Positions 34,094 through 43,622 of a stretch of 64,000 bases of DNA are shown here, one piece after another (position 1 is the first letter of the stretch; each line of letters opens with the position of its first letter). The notes under the pieces were generated by a model. It was not told where the DNA came from and ran no database searches. It saw only the letters and a program-made list of their open reading frames with translations. A program made the translations under genes and the position numbers. The stretch is taken from NCBI GenBank assembly GCA_964036045.1, contig OZ038389.1, forward strand, positions 40,107,717 to 40,171,716, written 5' to 3'. This stretch comes from Eutreptiella sp. 'Long Island Sound 2002' (lineage: Eukaryota > Euglenozoa > Euglenophyceae > Eutreptiales > Eutreptiaceae).

Positions 34094-35006
34094 ATCTGAA
34101 GCACATTTTTATAGAAATTATAGTCATGTCTGGATTTTTTAAATCCAGAAATTCATACGCATAAAATGGCGGCGCGCAGGAGCGGCTCCTAGTGAAGCGC
34201 TGGAAAATGGAGAAATAATGGAATTATAAACGTATGTCTCACGTAGTCTTGAAAATGACGAGACACACATTAATAAATAAACATACAGATTCCACCCACA
34301 CTAATAGAAGCTTCAGAAATTCAAGAATTCGAAAATGAACGAAAAGACTTCAATGAATCAGGTATAAACTACAGGTATGCTCGTCTCGTATGCCGCATAC
34401 ACATTGCTCGTCTCGTGTCTCCGTGAACGAGCCTTGTAACAGCGCTAACAACGATAGGACGCGATAGAGGGATTGATTAGAAAGATTGCAGATGATTAGC
34501 GGTCAGATCAGGGTGATTAGACATACACACAAGTGCATAGCAACGTTCTTCGCGTGCGCCCCTCACTTGCTCTCTCCCCCAGCGGTAGGTAAGGTGAGTA
34601 AGCCCAGGCGGGGCCACCCCCTGGTGGAGTTCGTGATTGACGCTCAGATGGGCAGGTTTGCCCACGATCTTTGTGCATACTCGCGCATGCACACACGCAT
34701 TAAAGGGTAGGCCACGCGAAGTGCGCACGGTAAACCTTGTTTAGGCTACCCAGGGGCTCCTCGGTACGTTCTTTAAGAGAACCTGAGGAGTCTCTTAAAG
34801 CTTGCTTGCTTGACAAGGGTAGCTGGTCCTCCAGCGTGTTTGCGGACAGTGTATTATAGGTCACACTGAGAAGGCTATAATACCTGGAGTGTGGCTTGGT
34901 TCCTCCGCCGCAAACGCCCTTTCATTTGCCTTTTTTTTACAGGTGGGCAGGTAGGGTGATTGGTGCAGCAGCATTTTTTCATGCCCTGCTAAACAAGGGC
35001 GCAGAT
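34094..35006 (-). other. Element D 3' non-coding segment with strong hairpins
   Basis: There is no credible gene in this 0.9 kb. It contains a perfect 10-bp stem with 10-nt loop (CTTTAAGAGA / TCTCTTAAAG, 34771-34800) and a second nested hairpin at 34822-34917 (GCTGG/CCAGC; GTGTTTGCGG/CCGCAAACGC; GTATTATAG/CTATAATAC). A T-run follows (34931-34938). Confidence 0.5.
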
Positions 35007-35313
35007 TGAAGCGGGTTGCTGGGGGTCACGCTAGACACCCTCCTTGACACCGCCGGCCTTGTTGCCTTTTGCCCGAGCTCCGCTGCTTTCAGTCAACTGA
35101 TCGAAAACCCTTCGCCGTTGCGATGTCGATTTTTGACCAAATACTCCTTTTGCATTTTCTCCAAAACTCGTGAACCAGTCCAGTTTCGTGAAAACCCTCC
35201 AACACTGTCCTCCATCAGCATAAGACACGGAGCATTAAGACCTTTTGAAGCAGATTTGGCTCAGTGTTGCACAAATTCTTGTACGGGCCTTGTCCACCCT
35301 GACACATTCTGAG
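35007..35313. repeat. F left repeat (LTR-like)
   Basis: 307 bp with three mismatches to 36357-36663. No coding content. Confidence 0.8.
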
Positions 35314-36356
35314 CTGCAAAATGCAGGGAGGACAGAATGTAATAATAAAATGCATAAAAACACACAAGGTATTTACACTGCACTGTCAACAGGCGACATG
35401 TGCCCTTTTTTCTGTGATCTGACGCTGGCACGGGGATTACGCGTCCCATTTTGCGGCGCCTGCGGCTCGGCCTGCCGGTCTGTTGCCGGCCTGCCGACGA
35501 TCTGTTGCCGAGCCTCTCAATAAGCCACTTGGTGGCCAGCAGGGAGGCATACCGAATCTGCGTCACCCCCCTCCTTAAAAGCTTTGTGTGGCGCTATGCA
35601 AACACACATAGCTCCAGGAAGAGGCGAGGCACACTGCTTACGCTCGACCTGTATGGAAAAAAAAATTCGACTGGATACCCCATGACCCGAAGGTACACGG
35701 CTAACCACCTTGCCCAGTATGCACCAAGCACGGGTACAGAAACCCAACGGCACTGTGCAGAGCCAAGGTGTCACTCAAGCCATCTCCTGGCAGCCAGGGC
35801 GCGACTAAAATCGGCCCAGCTATATATGCGCCCATCTGGGCCATACACGCACAGATGCTAAAAAAAAACCTTAACAGATCCTATTACCCAGTCCATTCTC
35901 CGTGCGAGTCTCAACCAGTGCCCTGATACACTGGTCCTTCCTCTGTGTCTTGGGCCATCGTACCCCGTCGTATCGAAGCGTAGACCCCAGGTCTTGACAT
36001 CGGCCGCACGCTCCGTGGCCTTCAACTGGAATCCCACATCCAGTCCTTCCTCTGTGCTTTGGCGCGGCTCCAACAAATTGGTACACCTCGCTGGGACTTG
36101 AGATCGATCGTGCTGCGTCGTACTTGACGCTGGTGCACTGCCGAACTTGCTGGGACTTCGCACGCGTTGCTACAGCACTGCCAACGCTGGCACGTGCTCG
36201 TCGTCGACCGTGGCGCGTGTCTGGGACCTTCGCTGGCGCTGCCGCGATCTGCCGCAAACCGCTGCGTGTCTCTTCTCGGCCGCACGCTGACACTGATCGT
36301 CTCGGCATGTTTCCACGTAAGGGCTGGGACGGGCGGACGTCGGATTACAAGAATTT

Positions 36357-36663
36357 TGAAGCGGGTTGCTGGGGGTCACGCTAGACACCCTCCTTGACAC
36401 CGCCGGCCTTGTTGCCTTTTGCCCGAGCTCCGCTGCTTTCAGTCAACTGATCGAAAACCTTTCGCCGTTGCGATGTCGATTTTTGACCAAATACTCCTTT
36501 TGCATTTTCTCCAAAACTCGTGAACCAGTCCAGTTTCGTGAAAACCCTCCAACACTGTCCTCCATCAGCATAAGACACGGAGCATGAAGACCTTTTGAAG
36601 CAGATTTGGCTCAGTGTTGCACAAATTCTTGTACGGGCCTTGTCCACCCTGACACTTTCTGAG
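36357..36663. repeat. F right repeat (LTR-like)
   Basis: Partner of 35007-35313. It is followed within 16 bp by foldback-related sequence. Confidence 0.8.
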
Positions 36664-36678
36664 TGTCTATTTTTTTTC

Positions 36679-37912
36679 GGACGCCAGATTGTGTCATGGC
36701 CGAGGCAAGGATCACAGAATCCTTTTGAAGGATATTTGGGGGGAGGGGGCGACCTCGAAGCTTCCCTTCGGCATGCACACCTCAAACCCCAAACCCATGA
36801 AGGCGAAGTCTTCCACTTGCATTCACGATTGTCCAAAGGATTCTGTGATCCTTGCCTCGGCCATGACACAATCTGGCGTCCTGGGCAGGGACATGAAGGT
36901 ATATGTAGACAAAGAAAATATGTAGACAAGTAATATGTACACGTAACAATTCTATACTATAAAATAGCATAAAAAAGAAGACGAAATGAAGGCGACGGCG
37001 TCGCCGCCATCAGAAAATCTGACGGCTACGAGGCGTCGCCATCAGGATCTCCACTGAGATCCTGCCCAAACTGGGCCAACCAGTGGTTTTTGGGCGAAAA
37101 ACAATGAAATAAAATGATTTTTGAGTCAAAAACACTCATTTTGCGCGTCTCCCCCCAACGCGTAGCGTAAGCGACGCGACGCGTTTCTGTGCCAATTCAA
37201 CCTACATATGAAAAGGCCCACTGTTGGGCTACGCCATAGGCGTCTGGGCGATTCCTGGAATCGCCTCAGCATTTTTTGAAAAATGCGTGAAAGTGACCCT
37301 TTTCGCGGCGTTCCGCGAAGGTCCATTTTTGCGAAAAAAGTCACTTTCACGCATTTTTCAAAAAATGCTGAGGCGATTCCAGGAATCGCCCAGACGCCTA
37401 TGGCGTAGCCCAACAGTGGGCCTTTTCATATGTAGGTTGAATTGGCACAGAAACGCGTCGCGTCGCTTACGCTACGCGTTGGGGGGAGACGCGCAAAATG
37501 AGTGTTTTTGACTCAAAAATCATTTTATTTCATTGTTTTTCGCCCAAAAACCACTGGTTGGCCCAGTTTGGGCAGGATCTCAGTGGAGATCCTGATGGCG
37601 ACGCCTCGTAGCCGTCAGATTTTCTGATGGCGGCGACGCCGTCGCCTTCATTTCGTCTTCTTTTTTATGCTATTTTATAGTATAGAATTGTTACGTGTAC
37701 ATATTACTTGTCTACATATTTTCTTTGTCTACATATACCTTCATGTCCCTGCCCAGGACGCCAGATTGTGTCATGGCCGAGGCAAGGATCACAGAATCCT
37801 TTGGACAATCGTGGATGCAAGTGGAAGACTTCGCCTTCATGGGTTTGGGGTTTGAGGTGTGCATGCCGAAGGGAAGCTTCGAGGTCGCCCCCTCCCCCCA
37901 AATATCCTTCAA
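36679..37912. repeat. Foldback palindrome (about 572-bp arms)
   Basis: Left arm 36726-37297 and right arm 37340-37912 are near-perfect inverted copies around a 42-nt spacer centred near 37319. The arms include CTTTCACGC/GCGTGAAAG next to the spacer and GAAGGATATTTGG/CCAAATATCCTTC at the outer ends. Each arm has internal hairpins (for example GATCTCC...GGAGATC parts and CGTCGCC). A further 48-bp piece (36679-36726) repeats right-arm sequence (37754-37801) in direct orientation. Identical short frames on both strands come from the symmetry and are not genes. Confidence 0.88.
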
Positions 37913-38637
37913 GATCACACAAACAAGTAACTCCGCCTCTGCCTGTGGCAGAGCAGGGAGTCCGACTTCATCGACATCTGCGCCGTGCACGCAAGAGCAC
38001 TCCTTCCCTCCAAGCCCTAGCAGGGGAAACGCGTTGTGGCGTCCCCTGTTAGGCCACAGTTGCTTAGCAGCGCTGTGTTCCCTTGTCATTTCACAGGAGG
38101 GTCGCTAGGACCCACGAGACCTTTGCCTTCACAACGCCCAGTAGAGTGTGCGTGTAGGAGTGGTAGTCCTGCGTGGGGGCTTGAGCCAGTTGCACCAGTG
38201 CTCGCCCACCAGGATGGTGCCACTGTAGGGTGTGTAGGACCTGTAGTGCGTGTGTCACTGTCCCACCCGTTTCTGCAATTTTAGCAGGGTTGGTGGGCTG
38301 TGGCAGTGGATAGGTCAGTGTTTTGGCCACTTAGCAAAACGGCGTTTTCATGCCTTCATAGCTTTTGGCCACCCCTCCCTGTAGTAGACAGATAGGTAGG
38401 GAAAACAATACCTGGATTAGTACGCTGGGTATTCCCCAAAGGTTTTGCGCCAGCACAGAAATTGGGCACTTAGGGGAGGGGAGACCCGGGGCGTACCCCG
38501 TGGCATCAATAAGCCAACCCTCCAGGTTTAGCAAGGGCGCAGACTTGGGTATAATTAGGACACCACTTCTGCGGCTTGCTCTCAGGACCTTAGGAATAGC
38601 ACACTCACACATACGCTTTGGCAGGTAAGGGTAAGGT
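37913..38637 (-). other. Element D 3' non-coding segment next to pol
   Basis: 0.7 kb between the pol stop and the foldback. I see no gene and no RNA motif. Confidence 0.5.
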
Positions 38638-41600
38638 TCAGTCCCTAGCTTTAGTCTTGGAGGCAAGCGTCTCAGCGAGCCTCAGCAACTCACCAAGGTT
38701 GTTCTGGGACAAGTAGTCAACCAGAACTGAGTTTAGGCGTCCCTCAGGTAGAACAAATGCAGAGAAGGGCTCCCAGGTGGCCTCTTCAACTCCAAACCCT
38801 TCCCAGAGGGTGAGGAAGCGCCAACCCTGGCGATAGCGGTGGCGTAGGACAGACTTCACCAGGTAGAAGCCCTCCTTAGCCATCTCCTCGCCGTTCATAT
38901 CGGGGAGTTCACCTTCAACTTCCATAGGCCTGGCAGCCCCTTGTAGGTCCAGAGCGGCGATTTCCTCGTCGTTCAGCTCCCACTCCTCCCCACAGAGGTC
39001 TTCAGGGTCATGGTAGCGCTTCAGGTGTTGAGCAGCGCACACCAGGGTCCCCCCTAGACGGGGAGAACACCGCACGGTGATACGGTGTCCATCCACTGAT
39101 AGGATCTTGTACGGCCCGAAGTATGGGTCATCGCTGGTAGAGCGTGGCCAGGCGGGTAGTCGACTGTGGTGCACCAGCACCCAGTCCCCCTCTTGGTAGG
39201 TGGCCGGTACTCGGTGCTTGTCCTTCTTGTTCCACTGACGCTCCCTCACTCTCTGGAGCATAGCCTTGGCCTTGTCCACCTTCGCTTGTTGCTCTTGGAC
39301 CCATTCACCCACAGAAGAATGGGTATCCTCTGGATAGGGGGCATGTAGGAACCATGCCGGGCGCCCCAGGAATAGCTCATGGGGCGAGTAGCCAGTAGCT
39401 GAACTCTCCCGGGAGTTCATCATCAAGGATATGACGGGGAGTAGTCTCACCCAGTCTCTGGTGCGTTCAGTTTTGCACCATAGCCTGACGTTCTCCTTGA
39501 GGACACGGATCTGTCGCTCACATAGGGGGTTGCTCGTGTGAGAGTAGGGAATCCCCGTAGACACCTGGACATTGAGGGACCTCAGGACCCTCTTGTACCA
39601 GCCAGTATCTGACCGTACGCGTACGTCCTCATCGGAATTGATCTCCTTGGGCGCCCCATAGACACAAAACCACTCCTCCAGGAGTATCTTGATAGTCTCC
39701 TCCCCGGTAATGTGCTTGGTACATGGGAACACCCTGGTAAACCTGGTCAACCCACAGGTTACCACGAGGGCGAAGTCATAGCCCCCGAACTTCGGCATCT
39801 CTGTGTAGTCCACGTATAGAACACTGTTGGCACAGTGTGGGATGGGCAGGGTCCAGTAGAGACCTCTGTCCCTGATATCCCCTGGTTTACGGGACCTGCA
39901 CGGGCACTTGTCCACGATAGGCTGGAGGGTCTTCCGCAGTTGGTCGTCAGTCCACGTAGTGTGGAACCACTGCTTGAACAGCCTCAGGGTACGGTCAGCA
40001 CCCACATGACCACTGGACTCATGGGTCCACTTCAGCAGCGCTGGGACTCGGTCACTAGGCACCACGATGCGGTCCTCGTGCCAGAGGTAGCTCTTGTCCC
40101 TCTTCCACTGGTCTTGGTTGACCAGGAGGGGTTCAAGGCGTTTCTCCAGGCGCTTGTAGATATCCCCGAACTCCTTCAGGTACTCAGATTGTTGGAGTCC
40201 ATCCAGGGGGCGTATCATCGTCATGTTGAGGTCCAAGTGGACGTCCATACGGCTGAACGCCTGCTTAGCCAGCGCTTCAGACCGGGCACCAATCAGGGCG
40301 TCGAAGTTGTTGCGGCTGATGTAGTCGGCACACTCGTTCTTCACTCCCTGGATATGGTGTACCGTCAGCCGTAGTTGACTGAGGTAGGTCCACCAGCGCC
40401 GTAGCTTGGCCTTCTCAGGTGGGGGACCCTTCTGGAAACTGCGGACCGGTTCTTGGTCGCGTAGCCAGACCACAGGGTTACTCCCCAACAGTCGTGCTTG
40501 TGAGGATAGCACCAGCATACCCGCGAGCAATTCCTGCTCATAGGTGGAGTAGTTCCCCCTGGCCTGGTTCCACTGCCAGTTCCAGTGGCCCAGAGGTACT
40601 AGGACCCACTTGTCGTCAGGGTAGCTGTGCTTGAGGGTTCCATCTCGGTTGAGACCTTCCGTCCCCCATTGGGAAATGGCCGAGTCGAACTCCTCCTTCT
40701 CTAGTGCTTGCCATTGGAACAACGTTCCACCACCGCCCACATTGCTGGCGTCGGTCACCAGGATAATCTCCCCTTGTGCCCTAGGCACGCCCCAGCACTT
40801 AGCGTTGGCTACCTTGTCTTTGAGCTCGTCAAACGCTTGTTGCTCTTGTGGGCCCCAGCGCCAAGTAGTACTCTTCTTGATCAAGTCCGTCAGTACGGCG
40901 CTGGTGTAGGTGAAGTTCTTGATGTGGCGGCGATAGAAGTTGCACGCCCCAATGAAACTGCGTACATCATGAAGTCCTTTCTTGGGGTCTTCGTGTCGCA
41001 CCTTGGCATCCATCAGGGGTTTGGCCTTAGAGGCCGCTGGGGTCCACCACCCATAGCCAACGTCAAACCCCAGGTACTGCATGGTCTCCTGCATGAACTC
41101 ACACTTCTCCAGCTTGAGTCGTGTGTGGTTCTCCTGGCAGACCGCAAAGAACTCACCCAAGAGGATAAGGTGATCCTCCTGGGTATTGGTCCCGAGGCAT
41201 ACATCGTCAATGTGAGCCTCCATCTGGGCACCACGGGATATGAGCTCCTGCACCTTAGGCCTCCTTCGTAGGATGGACAAGATCTTGTTCATCAGCTCTT
41301 GGAATAGAGCGGGTGCGTTGGCGAGGCCAAACGGCATGACCTTCCACTTGAACACCCTCCCCTGAGGGGTGATGAAGGCCAGTAGTTCCTGTGCGTTGGG
41401 CGTCAGGTCCACTTGCCAGAATCCGCTTCGCTTATCCATCTTGGTCTTGGGGCGACAGGAGGCTATCTTCTCCAGGGTAGACTCCATATTGGGAATGGAC
41501 CCTGAGTGGTTCAGCGTCTTCTTGTTCAGCTCTCGGTAATCCACTACCAGCCGTTTGGCTGTAGACCCAGGTTTAGCCACCAGGAAACAGGGGCTGCAGT

Positions 41601-42987
41601 GTAGGGGGTAGTCCCCGTCCTTGTACTCCAGGACTAGGCCAGCGTCGATACATTCTTGTATCTGTCGCTCAATCTCGTCGGCCTGCTCTTTAGGAGCTGG
41701 ATAGGGTCTCCTCCGGATCTTGTGACCCACGAACTCGGGTTTCAGCTTGAGGTCCATCTGTACCAGCTTGTCACATGAGGCTGGAGGGGGTAGTTCTCCG
41801 AACACCTCCAGATAGGTCCTTATAAGCTTCTGTACCCGCGGGTCCAATACCTTGATCTTGTCCTGCATGTCCTCGTCGGAGTGTAAGTTGCTTGCCCCTT
41901 GAATAGGCGTCGGGAGGTGGTCCTCCACCGACTCTTCGCCTGCGGTAGTATCCTTCAGCCCTTGGTAGGCATATAGAAGGTCTTGTTCAACCATCTCCGG
42001 TCGACGATGGCAACATAGGCACGCTCGAGGGGGTTCACATACACATTCCTCCGAGAGGTCGTCCTCCTCTGGGGTCCTCACATGGGCACCCCACACGCTC
42101 TTCATGAGCTTAAGATCTACCTCCCTTTGCCAGGTGGTGATCTTCTGTTCGAGGTCCTCCTTCAATTGGGATAAGTCTCCCATACGTCCTTGCTTCAGTG
42201 GCCATGAGCTGCGGGTAGGCTTCGCGTAGCATAGCTTTTTCGCCACCAACTTCCTCTTGGAATCCACATACTCCCTGAGCCTGGATCGAGGGTCCAGCTC
42301 CTCGTCCACGGGGTCTTCCACCCTCATGGAGAGTAGGGGTTTCAGTGGGGCGACGTACTGGGCGTTCTCCACTTCCTCCACACAGGTCTGCACGAAGAAG
42401 GCGTCCTGCTCAGTTTCGTCTCCTGAGTGGATAGGGCTAGGTAGCTCAGATAGTCCACACTCAGAGACTCCATCAGGAACAGGTACATGGCAGGGAGAGT
42501 TGGGGGCGTTGGTGTCGGTCACGACGTACTCGTCTCCTCCGGGTGTAGTCTCAACAGCATCTTGAGGTCGTAGGCGATCCTTCAAGTCACCCAAGGCGAG
42601 TCCATCGCTTTCTCGCTGTATAGCCTGGACCAGAGTCGGGTCCAGATCCTCCCAGGGGATGGAGGTAAGACCTCCGTCCACCACGCTCAGCATACTCCCC
42701 CATTGGGGTTTCCCAATAGGCGTCTTACGCCCCGGAGGCACGTAGATGGCCTCGTCAGGTAACCGAACAGAGCTGATAGTCAGCCTGTCCAGGAGGTTTC
42801 GCCAGTATTCGTTGCCCCCATGGGCTCCCCAATCGGGGGAACACAGGACCATACGGGAACGTTCCAAGGCCACCTTGGTCAGCACCTTCCCCAGTTCACT
42901 GAACCTGGGGTTCCCGTAGGCCATCCCGAAAGAGGGCCAGTAAAATTTGTAGCTGCAGTTCTTCCCCTTGCTGCAGTAAAGGTCCAA
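38638..42987 (-). CDS. pol: Element D pol: methyltransferase-like domain, RT, RNase H, integrase, chromodomain
   Basis: A long frame of about 1449 residues. It opens in the middle of the Dam-like domain (DLYCSKGKN, MAYGNPRF, CSPDWG). RT follows (VVDYRELNKKT, DKRSGFWQVDL, VMPFGLANAPALFQ). The catalytic motif is HIDD rather than the usual Y/F-x-DD. RNase H has VTDASNVGGGG, NYSTYEQELLAG and a CADYIS end. Integrase has HESSGHVGADRT...CPC, Asp in YVDYTE, Asp in NSDEDVRV and Glu in NPLCERQ. A chromodomain ends the protein (YLVKSVLRHRY, FLTLWEGFG, ATWEPFSAFV). The frame from RT onward is intact. The true upstream sequence is in the 43020-43622 frame, shifted by a 56-bp insertion at 42986-43041, so the nominal start at 42987 is not real. 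Confidence 0.9.
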   Translation of the reverse strand: MDLYCSKGKNCSYKFYWPSFGMAYGNPRFSELGKVLTKVALERSRMVLCSPDWGAHGGNEYWRNLLDRLTISSVRLPDEAIYVPPGRKTPIGKPQWGSMLSVVDGGLTSIPWEDLDPTLVQAIQRESDGLALGDLKDRLRPQDAVETTPGGDEYVVTDTNAPNSPCHVPVPDGVSECGLSELPSPIHSGDETEQDAFFVQTCVEEVENAQYVAPLKPLLSMRVEDPVDEELDPRSRLREYVDSKRKLVAKKLCYAKPTRSSWPLKQGRMGDLSQLKEDLEQKITTWQREVDLKLMKSVWGAHVRTPEEDDLSEECVCEPPRACLCCHRRPEMVEQDLLYAYQGLKDTTAGEESVEDHLPTPIQGASNLHSDEDMQDKIKVLDPRVQKLIRTYLEVFGELPPPASCDKLVQMDLKLKPEFVGHKIRRRPYPAPKEQADEIERQIQECIDAGLVLEYKDGDYPLHCSPCFLVAKPGSTAKRLVVDYRELNKKTLNHSGSIPNMESTLEKIASCRPKTKMDKRSGFWQVDLTPNAQELLAFITPQGRVFKWKVMPFGLANAPALFQELMNKILSILRRRPKVQELISRGAQMEAHIDDVCLGTNTQEDHLILLGEFFAVCQENHTRLKLEKCEFMQETMQYLGFDVGYGWWTPAASKAKPLMDAKVRHEDPKKGLHDVRSFIGACNFYRRHIKNFTYTSAVLTDLIKKSTTWRWGPQEQQAFDELKDKVANAKCWGVPRAQGEIILVTDASNVGGGGTLFQWQALEKEEFDSAISQWGTEGLNRDGTLKHSYPDDKWVLVPLGHWNWQWNQARGNYSTYEQELLAGMLVLSSQARLLGSNPVVWLRDQEPVRSFQKGPPPEKAKLRRWWTYLSQLRLTVHHIQGVKNECADYISRNNFDALIGARSEALAKQAFSRMDVHLDLNMTMIRPLDGLQQSEYLKEFGDIYKRLEKRLEPLLVNQDQWKRDKSYLWHEDRIVVPSDRVPALLKWTHESSGHVGADRTLRLFKQWFHTTWTDDQLRKTLQPIVDKCPCRSRKPGDIRDRGLYWTLPIPHCANSVLYVDYTEMPKFGGYDFALVVTCGLTRFTRVFPCTKHITGEETIKILLEEWFCVYGAPKEINSDEDVRVRSDTGWYKRVLRSLNVQVSTGIPYSHTSNPLCERQIRVLKENVRLWCKTERTRDWVRLLPVISLMMNSRESSATGYSPHELFLGRPAWFLHAPYPEDTHSSVGEWVQEQQAKVDKAKAMLQRVRERQWNKKDKHRVPATYQEGDWVLVHHSRLPAWPRSTSDDPYFGPYKILSVDGHRITVRCSPRLGGTLVCAAQHLKRYHDPEDLCGEEWELNDEEIAALDLQGAARPMEVEGELPDMNGEEMAKEGFYLVKSVLRHRYRQGWRFLTLWEGFGVEEATWEPFSAFVLPEGRLNSVLVDYLSQNNLGELLRLAETLASKTKARD

Positions 42988-43055
42988 TACATGTTGCTTT
43001 GTTGCTCTGTGGCTCCCAGCTATCCGGGTGGGGCCTCCCGGAATACATGTTGCTT
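42986..43055 (-). repeat. 56-bp insertion flanked by 14-bp direct repeats in D pol
   Basis: AATACATGTTGCTT occurs at 42986-42999 and 43042-43055. Relative to E, which reads straight through (FASQQQHIMQLYC), D gains 56 bp here. Since 56 is not a multiple of three, the reading frame breaks inside the methyltransferase-like domain. It could be a replication or repair insertion, or the trace of a small element. Confidence 0.75.
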
Positions 43056-43622
43056 GTCGCTGGCGAACAACTCCACACTCAGGTCTTCTCGAGAGTAACC
43101 CAACTCCTTCAGACCTTGGTCTAGGACTTCCCCCAATAGTTGATAGTCCTCAGTCTTGGAGGCCGCCATCATGTTCGAGGGCTCCTCCTTCGATAGCCTC
43201 AGGTAACTCGAGGTATGTTCCGACTGCTCCAGTGGCACAGACTCCCTGCCACTGCCGTGGTCCACGTAGAGGAGGTAGGGCGCTTGCAGCGTCAGGGATT
43301 GTATCTGGGAGTGCTGTACGAAGAAGTCAGTACCCAGTACAAAGTCGAAGGCCTCAGTGTCCATCACATAGAACCGATGGGCGATAGTCCGGGGGCCCAT
43401 AGGTACCTCCACTTCACAGTCCCCGCAGCTGTGCACCACATGTCCATCCCCCATGCGTATAGCGGCGGTGGTCATGGTGTTCTTCAGGCTCCCACAAGGT
43501 AAAGTTTTCTTGGCCACTATAGATATGGTGGCGCCAGTGTCCAAACCCCCCAGGTATTCGCGTCCCCCTAGTCGGATACGTACCCAAAACACCAGGTCTT
43601 GGGTGCCACCAGAGCGTCCCCG
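43020..43622 (-). CDS. Element D aspartic protease region
   Basis: It follows gag in the same frame after the TGA at 43623-43625. A short linker (RGRSGGTQD) leads to a retropepsin fold: VFWVRIRLGG, active site GLDTGATISIVA, flap region with AIRMGDGHVVHS, and the second conserved block DFVLGTDFF. A linker and the first strand of the Dam-like domain (VELFASDKQHV) follow, then the frame is lost in the 56-bp insertion. The same architecture is uninterrupted in E. The protease would mature the Gag-Pol polyprotein. Confidence 0.88.
   Translation of the reverse strand, partial: RGRSGGTQDLVFWVRIRLGGREYLGGLDTGATISIVAKKTLPCGSLKNTMTTAAIRMGDGHVVHSCGDCEVEVPMGPRTIAHRFYVMDTEAFDFVLGTDFFVQHSQIQSLTLQAPYLLYVDHGSGRESVPLEQSEHTSSYLRLSKEEPSNMMAASKTEDYQLLGEVLDQGLKELGYSREDLSVELFASDKQHVFREAPPG

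Larger units (their letters stand above)
35007..36663. mobile_element. Element F: 307-bp direct-repeat pair with 1-kb interior
   Basis: Two 307-bp copies (35007-35313 and 36357-36663) differ at three positions and enclose 1043 bp. Each starts TGAAGCGGG; a TGACA at 35300-35304 and 36650-36654 could be the true end, giving TG...CA LTRs of 298 bp. The interior has no protease, RT or integrase. No target duplication is obvious, so it may be a small non-autonomous LTR element or a duplicated segment. The interior holds a short internal repeat (GTCCTTCCTCTGTG at about 35935 and 36043). Confidence 0.5.

Noticed and set aside
20880-34100. Target-site duplication for B2
   Set aside because: Left flank GCATC and right flank ATCTG share only ATC; shifting the boundary by 1-2 bp gives no 5-bp match, so none is claimed.
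36782-37922. Matching 62-137 codon frames on both strands of the foldback
   Set aside because: They mirror each other because the DNA is palindromic. No domain, start context or composition suggests coding.
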